A stretch of 63,338 nucleotides of DNA. Origin: Nitrososphaerota archaeon. GTDB lineage: Archaea > Thermoproteota > Nitrososphaeria > Nitrososphaerales > Gagatemarchaeaceae. The stretch lies in assembly GCA_028866945.1 (NCBI GenBank), contig JAGWHE010000003.1, positions 1 through 63,338 on the forward strand, given 5' to 3'. The position numbers were made by a program, and so were the translations under genes. Of the stretch, positions 32,535 to 39,781 are shown piece after piece (positions within the stretch are counted from its first letter, which is position 1; each line of letters starts with the position of its first letter). A model generated the notes under the pieces. The model saw nothing but the letters and a program-made list of their open reading frames with translations. It was not told the DNA's origin and did no database searches.

Positions 32535-33815
32535 TCAGCGCTTCTGGAGGGAGGTGATCCCGCCCATGTAGGGCGAAAGCGCCCTGGGGATCGCCACGGC
32601 GCCGTCCTTCTGCTGGAAGTTCTCGACCAGCGCCACGAGGGTCCTGGTGACCACCGCGGAGGAGTTCAGGGTGTGCACCAGGGTGGTAGGGTCGCTCTGC
32701 TTCTCCCTGTATCTTATCATCAGGCGCCTGGCCTGATAGTCAGTGACGTTGCTCGCGGACGCCATCTCCCTGTACTTGCCCTGGCCGGGGAGCCAGGCCT
32801 CCAGGTCGTAGGTCTTCGCAGACATGAAGCCCGTGTCGCCGCTGCAAAGGGCAATCACCCTGTGGGGGATGCCGAGGGCCCTGTAGATCTCCTCGGCGTT
32901 GGAGATCAGCTCCTCGTGGATCGCCCAGCTCTGCCCTGGCTTGCTGAAGACCACCTGCTCCACTTTGTAGAACTGGTGGACCCTGAAGATCCCCTTGGTG
33001 TCCTTTCCGTGGGCTCCGGCCTCCACCCTGAAGCACGGGCTCAGCCCGCAGTACTTCATCGGGAGCGCCGACGCTTCGACGATCTCGTCCATGTGCATCG
33101 AGACGAGTGGGTGCTCCGAAGTTGCGATGAGGTGCAGGTCCTCCCCTTCGATCTTGTAGATCACCGGGCCGAAGTCCTCGAGGTTGACGACCCCCTCGTA
33201 GGCTGCCCTGTTGAGCATGAACGGCGGTTCCACCGCAGTGAACCCCTTCCCCCGGAGGGAGTCGAGGGCGAACTGCATGATGGCGTGTTCGAGCTTCACC
33301 GCGTCTCCTTTGAGGAAGTAGAACCTCGCTCCGGCCACCTTCGCCCCTCTCTCCATGTCGACCATCCCGAGGGCGGTGAGGATGTCGATATGGTCCTTCG
33401 TCTTGAACTCGAAGTCGGGGTGCCTCCCCCAGGTCCTCACGGTGACGCTCTCGGTCTCGTCCTTCCCGGTGGGGACGCTTTCGTGGAGGATGTTGGGCAG
33501 AGACATCAGGATCTTGTTGAGCCTTTCGCTGCTGGCGCCTGCCTTCGCCTCAAGCTCTTTGATCTTCTGAGGGATGCCCCTGACCTCGCCCAGTTTGTCG
33601 TCGATGGGCTCTCCCTGCTTTTTCAGGCGCGCGACCTCTGCTGTGAGCTCGTTCTGCCTGTGCCTGAGCCTGTCCACCTCGGTCTTGGATCTCCTCCAGT
33701 CGGCGTCGGCGGCGACTGCCTCTTCGACCAGGGGGAGCTTGTCGGCCGCGCCCCTCCTCTTCAGGCTCTCTGTGATCGCCGCGGGGTTCTCCCGGACTAG
33801 CTTGACGTCCATCAA
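32535..33815 (-). CDS. serS: Seryl-tRNA synthetase
   Basis: A 426-residue class II synthetase of the common (non-methanogen) type. The N-terminal long helical arm that grips tRNA-Ser covers about residues 30-105 (RRSKTEVDRLRHRQNELTAE). Motif 2 is CFRVEAGAHGKDTKGIFRVH, and motif 3 lies in VENFQQKDGAVAIPRALSPY. It charges tRNA-Ser with serine in the cytosol. It lies 6 nt downstream of pcc1 and is the last gene of the KEOPS-containing run. Confidence 0.97.
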   Translation of the reverse strand: MMDVKLVRENPAAITESLKRRGAADKLPLVEEAVAADADWRRSKTEVDRLRHRQNELTAEVARLKKQGEPIDDKLGEVRGIPQKIKELEAKAGASSERLNKILMSLPNILHESVPTGKDETESVTVRTWGRHPDFEFKTKDHIDILTALGMVDMERGAKVAGARFYFLKGDAVKLEHAIMQFALDSLRGKGFTAVEPPFMLNRAAYEGVVNLEDFGPVIYKIEGEDLHLIATSEHPLVSMHMDEIVEASALPMKYCGLSPCFRVEAGAHGKDTKGIFRVHQFYKVEQVVFSKPGQSWAIHEELISNAEEIYRALGIPHRVIALCSGDTGFMSAKTYDLEAWLPGQGKYREMASASNVTDYQARRLMIRYREKQSDPTTLVHTLNSSAVVTRTLVALVENFQQKDGAVAIPRALSPYMGGITSLQKR

Positions 33816-33821
33816 TTCAGG

Positions 33822-34091
33822 TCAGGTCCTCTGGACCCTAGCTGCCTTTCGATGCGATAAAAGCCATACTTCCTGAAACAGCGCGACGTCCCTGAGGAAC
33901 GCGAGGCATGTGGACAGGGTGGTCGCCGCCGAGTCCGCCTCGACGAGGATCTCGAGCTTGCTCCCCCTGCCTCTCATGCTGACCCCAAGGCCGCGCGGCC
34001 CCCCTTCGTTGTCCGGGGTCAGGACAGAAGCCAGTCCCTCCTGGGTCCCCCTGTCCCTGCATGATACTACGAGGACCGCCCTTGCTTTCAT
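33822..34091 (-). CDS. pcc1: KEOPS complex subunit Pcc1
   Basis: An 89-residue protein with the small Pcc1 alpha-beta fold: KARAVLVVSCRDRGTQEGLA and GSKLEILVEADSAATTLSTC followed by LAFLRDVALFQEVWLLSH. Pcc1 dimers hold Kae1 in KEOPS, which makes t6A at position 37 of ANN-decoding tRNAs. The start is ATG 34091, overlapping the RecJ-like gene stop by 4 nt. Kae1 and Bud32 lie upstream in the same run, which supports the call. Confidence 0.85.
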   Translation of the reverse strand: MKARAVLVVSCRDRGTQEGLASVLTPDNEGGPRGLGVSMRGRGSKLEILVEADSAATTLSTCLAFLRDVALFQEVWLLSHRKAARVQRT

Positions 34092-35494
34092 CCGCCCACC
34101 CTTGCGGCTACCGCCCTCGAAAAGGACTCGGCCTTGGAGGAAGGTATCTTCGCCCCCGCCGCCATCGCGTGGCCCCCACCCACCCCTTCGGCCTCCTCGG
34201 CCGACTCCCTCATTATGAGCCCGAGGTTGACCGAGCCGTCGTACAGGTCTCCCACCCTGGAGGAGATCTTCAGGGCGTCCCCGCGGCTCGACGCGCTCCC
34301 CACCACCACCTTGTCCTTGAAGGCGGGAGAGCCTGTGAGTATGGAGATCACGGGACCGAGGAGCTTTTCGTCCACCACCCCCTCCCCCTTCACGAGCACG
34401 AGCCGCCCGTGCTGTTCTATCCTTGCGGGGTCGGACGTCACTGCGTCCAGCGCCTTGTTGATCCCTGACCTGTATTCGGAGAGAGTCTTCATGGCGCCTT
34501 TGAGCGCAGACGACCGGTCTCCCAGGCAGACGGAGACTCCGATGCTCGGGACGCCCATCCTCCCGCACGAGTTCAGAAGGGTCCCGAACTCCCTCGCGTC
34601 TCGGAGGGGGGTGAACGGGTCTTCGAAATGCAGGGTGTAGACCTCGCCGAAGAGGCTGGCGAGGGCCTCGGTCGCCCCTCTCTCGGCCCCGAGCGCGCCT
34701 GCTATGGTCTCAGTCAGCCTCCTCTTTTCGTCGTCGCTCAGAGAGGAGATGGTCCGCCAGGCGCCGCCGTCCTTCAGCTCGAGGCCCGACTGATGCAGAA
34801 GCGCCAGGACCGCGTCCTTGCTCCCCGTGAGCCCCTTCAGGAAGGGGTTGGAGGTGAGAGCGACCGCCTCGTGGACAGGCCTGGTCTCCCTCCCGGTGAA
34901 CATGAGGTCGTTGGAGACTGAAAGGAGCCCCCTCCTCTGGGCGGCCTCCAGGGCCACCCTGTTCAGGCCGGTGAGGGACCTGCCGGGACCCGAGTCCTGC
35001 CGGTCAGCCAGGGCCCCGACGACGGCGAGGGTCGAAAGGTCGGTGTTGGCCGGGTCCAGGGCCACGGCGAAGAAGTATGCCATGGCCGACGAGCACGCCT
35101 CCTTCCCGCCGTCGCATCCGAAGGCCCAGGCGTTGACGACGGCCCTGTTCCCCAGGTCTGCCTCCGAGATCTCGTGATGGTCGATGACGAGGTACCTCCC
35201 CCCGAGGGCCGCCTCGATCTCGGAGATCAGGGTGGAAGCCAGGTCGACGAATATGTAGAGGTCGTAGTTCTGTGCGGCAAGGTCGGTGACGGTCTTCGGG
35301 TCGAGGTCTGGGACGGTCCTGAGGGTGGCGTTGGCGCCCTTGCGCATCAGGGCGGAGAAGACCACGGAGCCGCTGCAGAGCCCGTCGGCGTCGATGTGAG
35401 TGACGACGAGGATCCTCTTCCCGCCCAGGACGGACTCGATGACGCTGGGGACTAGGCTCCGGTACCTTTGCAGGAGGCCTTCCAGGTCGGCCAT
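34088..35494 (-). CDS. RecJ-like DHH exonuclease (GAN family)
   Basis: A 468-residue DHH phosphoesterase. Motif I is LVVTHIDADGLCSG, motif II lies in DLYIFVDLAST, motif III is YLVIDHHEIS, and motif IV is VVGALADRQDSGP. The C-terminal DHHA1 domain has AEGVGGGHAMAAGAKIPSSK. Archaeal RecJ/GAN nucleases degrade single-stranded DNA and join the CMG/GINS replisome. It sits between rps15 and pcc1, an arrangement where rps15-recJ neighbourhood is common in archaea. Confidence 0.92.
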   Translation of the reverse strand: MADLEGLLQRYRSLVPSVIESVLGGKRILVVTHIDADGLCSGSVVFSALMRKGANATLRTVPDLDPKTVTDLAAQNYDLYIFVDLASTLISEIEAALGGRYLVIDHHEISEADLGNRAVVNAWAFGCDGGKEACSSAMAYFFAVALDPANTDLSTLAVVGALADRQDSGPGRSLTGLNRVALEAAQRRGLLSVSNDLMFTGRETRPVHEAVALTSNPFLKGLTGSKDAVLALLHQSGLELKDGGAWRTISSLSDDEKRRLTETIAGALGAERGATEALASLFGEVYTLHFEDPFTPLRDAREFGTLLNSCGRMGVPSIGVSVCLGDRSSALKGAMKTLSEYRSGINKALDAVTSDPARIEQHGRLVLVKGEGVVDEKLLGPVISILTGSPAFKDKVVVGSASSRGDALKISSRVGDLYDGSVNLGLIMRESAEEAEGVGGGHAMAAGAKIPSSKAESFSRAVAARVGG

Positions 35495-35509
35495 GGGCCT
35501 GCCCTTCGA

Positions 35510-35959
35510 CTACGCCAGCTGCGCGACTACCGCTGTGTACTTGAAGTCGCTGGGGAGTATGCCCTTCAGCTTGTAGTATTTCGAGAGCCTGTAGATCTTT
35601 GCCTCCACCAGCTCCAGGGAGTGGACGTTCTTCCGGTCGCTGCGGTGCGACCCCAGATGCTTCTGGACCCGATGCGCCCTGTCGATCAGGTCCTGCAGGT
35701 CCTGCGGGAGCTTCGGCGCCGCCTTCCCTTCGGAGAGTATCTTGCCCAGCGACTTTCCCACGAGCGGCTTGACAAGCGGGACCCCGTAGTCGTCCCTCAG
35801 CGCCTGGCCGATCCTGCTCGGCGAGACCCCCTCCTTCGCCATCTTGATGGCCGAGGTCTGGGCCTCCTCCGCCGTGGCGGTGACCCAGGCGGGGTTGCTC
35901 TTGCTCGTCGGCCTGGTCTGGTGAGACTTCCCGTGCCTGTGAGAGTGGATGCGCGCCAT
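35510..35959 (-). CDS. rps15: Ribosomal protein uS15
   Basis: A 149-residue archaeal/eukaryal-length uS15. It begins MARIHSHRHGKSHQTRP, continues with EGVSPSRIGQALRDDYGVPL, and has the rRNA-binding helices in LGSHRSDRKNVHSLELVEAK. It binds 16S rRNA in the small-subunit platform. It is 15 nt upstream of the RecJ-like gene and 64 nt after bud32. Confidence 0.97.
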   Translation of the reverse strand: MARIHSHRHGKSHQTRPTSKSNPAWVTATAEEAQTSAIKMAKEGVSPSRIGQALRDDYGVPLVKPLVGKSLGKILSEGKAAPKLPQDLQDLIDRAHRVQKHLGSHRSDRKNVHSLELVEAKIYRLSKYYKLKGILPSDFKYTAVVAQLA

Positions 35960-36023
35960 GTCGCTACAGTTCAGGCGAGTCCTTCCCGTTGGCCTGATAA
36001 ATGTTGCCTGGCCCCGGGTCGTT

Positions 36024-36695
36024 TCATGCGACTCGGGCGTACCTTCCCCGGCGCTCGATGCTCCTGAGCTGCCTCTGGACCGCCCGGAACTTCGCGGTCC
36101 CCGAGACTTTCGAGTACCCCTCGAAGAGGGCGTCGAGGGCGAGCCGCGAGGCCCCCGGATGCGCCCCGGTGAGGGTCTCCTTGATGAGCCTCAGGTCGAC
36201 GGCCTGGTCTTCCAGCCTTGTCGCTCGGAAGGAGAGCCCGAAGTCGATGAAGACGAGGGCGCCTCCCCTGACTATCACGTTGGCGGTCGTGAGGTCGCCA
36301 TGGACGATGCCTGCTGAATGGAGCCTCGCCGCGGCGGCCCCGAACTCCCGGAAGGCCCCGCGAGCCGCGTCGTCGCCCATCGAGCCCACCATGTCTCTGA
36401 GCCTCGTCCCCCCGATGTACTCCATCACGATGGTTGAGCCGGGGACGTCCACCTCGTAGAGATATGGGGTAGGGACCCCGGCGCGCCTGGACAGGTGGAT
36501 CATCTCCGCCTCACGGATGGTCCTCTGCCTCCTGATCGACTCGTCGAGCAAGGGGAGCCGGTAGGTCAACGGCTTCCTCACCTTGTAGACGGCCTGCATC
36601 CCCTGCCAGGTTCCCGCCACTATGTCCGCCTCGGCTCCCCTGAAGAGGAGCCCCGGCTTTCCGCTAATCTCGCCAGGCGATGTCGACGTTGTCAA
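36024..36695 (-). CDS. bud32: KEOPS kinase/ATPase Bud32
   Basis: A Bud32-type small kinase of about 223 residues. The N-lobe has LLFRGAEADIVAG and a Lys in AVYKVRKPLTYRLP; then REAEMIHLSRRAGVPTPYLY, the catalytic loop IVHGDLTTANVIV and DFG in LVFIDFGLSFRATRLEDQAV. It supports Kae1 in t6A synthesis. No ATG or GTG precedes the conserved GAEAD segment. The nearest start is TTG 36695, inside the kae1 3' end (32-nt overlap, other frame). An ATT at the kae1 stop or a frameshifted Kae1-Bud32 fusion are alternatives. Confidence 0.92.
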   Translation of the reverse strand: MTTSTSPGEISGKPGLLFRGAEADIVAGTWQGMQAVYKVRKPLTYRLPLLDESIRRQRTIREAEMIHLSRRAGVPTPYLYEVDVPGSTIVMEYIGGTRLRDMVGSMGDDAARGAFREFGAAAARLHSAGIVHGDLTTANVIVRGGALVFIDFGLSFRATRLEDQAVDLRLIKETLTGAHPGASRLALDALFEGYSKVSGTAKFRAVQRQLRSIERRGRYARVA

Positions 36696-37656
36696 GCCTC
36701 CAGGACTGCGTGACCCCCGACTCTGCGACCGGGACCGAGACGCCGCTCTTGTACGCCAGCCACCCCGTCCATGCGATCTGCGCACCGCAGTCGCCGCTGT
36801 ACTCGAGGGGGGTCGCCGTGAGCCTGGCGGAGTGCCTCGCCGACATCGTGGACATCATCTGGGAGAGACGGATGTTGGCGGCCACTCCCCCGACTATCAT
36901 GACCTCCCGCTTGCCGGTGAAGGCCAGGGCCCTCTCTGTGACCTCGGTGACCATCGCGAAGGCGGTCTCCTGGATGGAGTAGGAGACGTCGGAGAAGCTC
37001 TCCCCCCCGTCGAGGAGCTGCTTCGACGCGGTGAGGAGCCCCGAGAAGGACACGTCGTTCCCCTTAACGGCGTAGGGGAGCCGCAGGTAGTTCCGCGACG
37101 ACGACGCCGCCTCCTCTATGGCCCTTCCGCAGGGGGATGCGAGCCCGTGGTGCCTCCCGAACTGGTCGAGGAGCTGCCCCAGAGTGAGGTCGAGCGACTC
37201 CCCGAGGATGCGCCAGCGGCCGCCGGCGTAGGCGATTATCATCGTGTGCCCCCCTGAAACGAGCAGGACGACCGGGTCGACGGTCTTGGTCAGCAGGCAC
37301 CCTAGCTCGATGTGCCCCACGGCGTGGTTGACGGGGACGAGGGGGACGCCAAGCGACGAAGCCAGGGTCCGGGCGACCACCGCCCCCACCCTGAGACAGG
37401 GGCCGAGACCGGGTCCCCTGGCATAGGCGACTGCGGAGAGGTCACCAAGGCCCACCCCAGACCCCTCAAGGGCCTGGGTGAGGACTGCAGGTGCAGATGA
37501 GATGTGGCTCTGGGAGGCCTCGAAGGGGTGGATGCCTGCCCCCTCGGGAGGTTTGTAGACGGACTTCGCGTTGGAGAGGATCTCCCCTTCCGAAGAGACG
37601 ACCGAGACAGAGAAGGTGTGGGCGGTGCTCTCCACACCGGCGATGTAGCGTTTCAT
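36664..37656 (-). CDS. kae1: tRNA N6-adenosine threonylcarbamoyltransferase Kae1
   Basis: A 330-residue ASKHA-fold enzyme, the catalytic KEOPS subunit that transfers threonylcarbamoyl to A37 of tRNA. Fe/metal ligands are in VPVNHAVGHIELG, and nucleotide-binding loops include VLLVSGGHTMIIAYAGG, VGGVAANIRL and YSGDCGAQIAWTG. Length is normal. It starts 6 nt after the unknown gene 37663-38184 and overlaps bud32 by 32 nt. In several archaea these two are a single fused polypeptide. Confidence 0.96.
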   Translation of the reverse strand: MKRYIAGVESTAHTFSVSVVSSEGEILSNAKSVYKPPEGAGIHPFEASQSHISSAPAVLTQALEGSGVGLGDLSAVAYARGPGLGPCLRVGAVVARTLASSLGVPLVPVNHAVGHIELGCLLTKTVDPVVLLVSGGHTMIIAYAGGRWRILGESLDLTLGQLLDQFGRHHGLASPCGRAIEEAASSSRNYLRLPYAVKGNDVSFSGLLTASKQLLDGGESFSDVSYSIQETAFAMVTEVTERALAFTGKREVMIVGGVAANIRLSQMMSTMSARHSARLTATPLEYSGDCGAQIAWTGWLAYKSGVSVPVAESGVTQSWRLDNVDIAWRD

Positions 37657-37662
37657 GCCGGG

Positions 37663-38184
37663 CTACATCTTTCGCGTCTGGCGATACAGGTCCCCGAGGA
37701 GGTTGATGAACGGCTTGACTTCTACCAGGAAGTCGTCGAACTTCCCCCTTTCGAAGGAGACCCTGTGCCGGTCGCCGTCGACGACGATCCTCGCGGCCAG
37801 GACGATGCCTCCGCTGCGGTCCGGGCTGGACTTCAGCTTGGGGAAGTGGATCAGCGCGCCGTAGCCGACCTTCCCCTTCCCCTTCATGAACACCACGTTG
37901 TAGTACATGCTGAGCGTCTTCTTGAACTGCGCGAGCTGCTTCTTCCTGCTCTCGCTCCTCTTGACCTGGTCGAAGTCCGCGGCCTCCAGCGTGTCCACCA
38001 TCTCCTTGAGGAGCTTCATGTCGCCGATCCTGTTGGTGTATCCGGCGTACTCGATGGGCATCTGGTAGACGCTGTTCATCACAGAGTCCCAGTCGTCGAT
38101 CACCGCGAATGTGTCGGTGTCGAGGTTCATCTCCCGCTTCAGTTCGTCCGAGAGGACGTCCTCCACGGTGAGCTTCTTGGGCAT
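37663..38184 (-). CDS. Protein of unknown function upstream of kae1
   Basis: I do not recognise this 173-residue protein. It starts MPKKLTVEDVLSDELKREMN. The middle is lysine-rich and helical (QVKRSESRKKQLAQFKKTL). The C-terminal half looks like beta strands (VGYGALIHFPKLK, GGIVLAARIVVDGDRHRVSF). No membrane segment or cysteine motif is seen. It is 6 nt upstream of kae1, so co-expression with KEOPS is likely. It does not resemble Cgi121, the KEOPS subunit missing from this cluster. Confidence 0.8.
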   Translation of the reverse strand: MPKKLTVEDVLSDELKREMNLDTDTFAVIDDWDSVMNSVYQMPIEYAGYTNRIGDMKLLKEMVDTLEAADFDQVKRSESRKKQLAQFKKTLSMYYNVVFMKGKGKVGYGALIHFPKLKSSPDRSGGIVLAARIVVDGDRHRVSFERGKFDDFLVEVKPFINLLGDLYRQTRKM

Positions 38185-38207
38185 GGGGGGCTCCGTGGGG
38201 CGCGTCT

Positions 38208-38220
38208 AGTTATTGTTAAC
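38208..38220. promoter_or_regulatory. AT-rich element between two divergent genes
   Basis: AGTTATTGTTAAC is the only AT-rich stretch between the unknown minus gene (start 38184) and the RNA-binding protein gene (ATG 38242). It is at plausible TATA distance from both starts. Confidence 0.4.
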
Positions 38221-38241
38221 TCTCTCGGGGGAAAGTCGAAT

Positions 38242-38706
38242 ATGGCGCCCCTGCGACGGCCAGGCGTGAAGAGCCTGATCCAGTCGGTGGAGGTCACCTA
38301 CCTGGTACATGAGACCGAAGACCAGGAGAAGCTGGGGAGGGCCGCCGCGGAGCTGGTGGGCGCCGGGTCGGTCCCCGAGGCCGAGCCCCTGGAGGGGCAC
38401 TTCAGCAACAAGATAACCCGGGCGAGGATCCACATCGTCGGAGACGAGGCGGAGTCGGCGGCGCGGAAGATCTTCGAGGCGATGTCGAAGGAGCTGAGGC
38501 AGGAGATCCTTTCAGGGATCAGGGCGTTCGTTGACGAGCACTCGGCGCTCTACCTCCGTTTCGACAAGCAGCTGCTGGTGCAGGGGACGCTCGCCCTGGG
38601 GAGCGGGGATTCGGTGAGGGTCAAGGTGAAGCCGAGGCTCTTCCAGGCGAAGGGGAGCGCGCCGGAGTTCTACGGCCGCCTGCTGGAGGGGGGCCGTGCC
38701 ACCTAA
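38242..38706 (+). CDS. RNA-binding protein, COG1325 (DUF54) exosome-associated family
   Basis: A 154-residue protein with the COG1325/DUF54 pattern: VEVTYLVHETEDQEKLGRAA, a middle LEGHFSNKITRARIHIVG, and the C-terminal LYLRFDKQLLVQGTLALGSG followed by DSVRVKVKPRLFQ. The family is predicted to bind RNA and is encoded near RNase P or exosome genes in many archaea. The start is ATG 38242. It overlaps the Pop5-like gene by 11 nt. Confidence 0.85.
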   Translation: MAPLRRPGVKSLIQSVEVTYLVHETEDQEKLGRAAAELVGAGSVPEAEPLEGHFSNKITRARIHIVGDEAESAARKIFEAMSKELRQEILSGIRAFVDEHSALYLRFDKQLLVQGTLALGSGDSVRVKVKPRLFQAKGSAPEFYGRLLEGGRAT

Positions 38707-38992
38707 GCGGTATGTCCTGTTCATCGGCGACTCGAGCTGCTCGGGGTCGGAGCGGGACCTGGAGGAGTACTTCAGTCTGAGGTACGGCCCGGTGAAGCTG
38801 ATCTCCGTGGACGGGAACCCGAGGGCCCTGATCGTAAGGACGACCGGCCCCGTGGCGGAGCAGCTGAAGGGGAGGAGGGACGGGTTCACGGTCGGCGGCG
38901 CCAGGCTCGTCCCGGTCCTCACATCCGGAGCCGTAGGTAACCTCAAAAGGAGAGCGAGGGAGGAGGGGTCCAATGGCCAAGTACATGAGTGA
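38696..38992 (+). CDS. Pop5-like protein, possible RNase P component 2
   Basis: A 98-residue protein starting at GTG 38696 inside the end of the COG1325 gene. It has KRYVLFIGDSSCSGSERDLE, a central RALIVRTTGPVAEQLKG, and LTSGAVGNLKRRAREE near the end. The layout and the last segment recall Pop5 (Rnp2), where a late SGTI/SGT-type motif occurs. COG1325-Pop5 gene order is known in other archaea. Similarity is weak, so this is a neighbour-supported suggestion only. Confidence 0.6.
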   Translation: MPPKRYVLFIGDSSCSGSERDLEEYFSLRYGPVKLISVDGNPRALIVRTTGPVAEQLKGRRDGFTVGGARLVPVLTSGAVGNLKRRAREEGSNGQVHE

Positions 38993-39350
38993 GGAGTACA
39001 TCTCGCTGGTCCAGTCCGCCCTGGCCCAGGACCCGAAGTGGGCCGAGAGCACGAAGAACTTCAAGACGAGCATAGCGTTCAACGTGACAGACGTCGGCGG
39101 GAACTACCTGATGACTGTGGAGAACGGGGCCACCGCCTTCCAGAAGGTCCCCCCGGGGACCGCCGCCGAGTTCTCGTTTGACGGCAGCTACGACTCCTGG
39201 AGCAAGGTCGCCAAGGGGGAGGTCGACATACAGTCCGCGGTCCTGAAGGGACAGCTCAAGTTCAAGGGGTCGCTTACGAAGATCCTGATGTACAAGGACA
39301 GGTTCATCAGGGTCGCTGAGATAATGAAGGACGTCCCGAAAGAATTCTAG
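38973..39350 (+). CDS. SCP-2 sterol-transfer domain protein
   Basis: A 125-residue single SCP-2 domain: TSIAFNVTDVGGNYLMTVEN, GTAAEFSFDGSYDSWSKVAK, and KGQLKFKGSLTKILMYKDRF. SCP-2 domains bind hydrophobic ligands such as acyl-CoA. It overlaps the preceding gene by 20 nt. Its 3' end meets the convergent DUF35 gene. Proximity to acyl-CoA genes fits lipid or acyl-CoA binding, an inference. Confidence 0.88.
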   Translation: MAKYMSEEYISLVQSALAQDPKWAESTKNFKTSIAFNVTDVGGNYLMTVENGATAFQKVPPGTAAEFSFDGSYDSWSKVAKGEVDIQSAVLKGQLKFKGSLTKILMYKDRFIRVAEIMKDVPKEF

Positions 39351-39778
39351 GCCGGAACGAAGACGTAGTAGGGGTTCCCCTCCTTGCTGGCCCGGGCCTC
39401 GATTCTGAGCTTCATTCCGGGCTTCGCGCTTTCAGCCTCGACCCCTTCGAGCCAGGCGAGGACCTTCAGCCCGTCCTTCACCTCGGCGATGGCGATGGTG
39501 TAGTCGTCGTTCCCTGCGAAGCTCGCGGGGGCCATCCGGACGTGGGTGAAGGTCACCAGAGAGGCCTCCGTCCCGAGGTCGATCCACTCGAACTCCGCGC
39601 CCATGCACTTCGGGCAGTCCGCCTGGGGTGGGAAGGACACGTTCCCGCACTTCGTGCATCTCGTGGTGATCAGCTTCCCCTCCCTCAGCGCGTCCCAGAA
39701 CTCGCGGGTCTTCGAGATCGGGATGTCGAACCGGAGGCTCAGGGTCCGCCTGGAGTGCAGCTGGGGGCTCTCGTCCAC
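39347..39778 (-). CDS. Zn-ribbon/OB-fold DUF35 protein, thiolase partner
   Basis: A 143-residue acyl-CoA-binding DUF35 protein. The rubredoxin-like zinc ribbon is TTRCTKCGNVSFPPQADCPK with another Cys in CMGAE. The OB fold covers LVTFTHVRMAPASFAGNDDY to YYVFVPA. In archaea it bridges acetoacetyl-CoA thiolase and HMG-CoA synthase, or partners similar thiolases. It lies 3 nt downstream of the thiolase gene. No HMG-CoA synthase is nearby. Confidence 0.9.
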   Translation of the reverse strand: MDESPQLHSRRTLSLRFDIPISKTREFWDALREGKLITTRCTKCGNVSFPPQADCPKCMGAEFEWIDLGTEASLVTFTHVRMAPASFAGNDDYTIAIAEVKDGLKVLAWLEGVEAESAKPGMKLRIEARASKEGNPYYVFVPA

Positions 39779-39781
39779 GGC

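Noticed and set aside
32352-33800. A 482-codon open frame on plus, antisense to serS
   Set aside because: It is a shadow of serS: GC-rich third positions keep the complement open. The translation has no known domain and biased composition.
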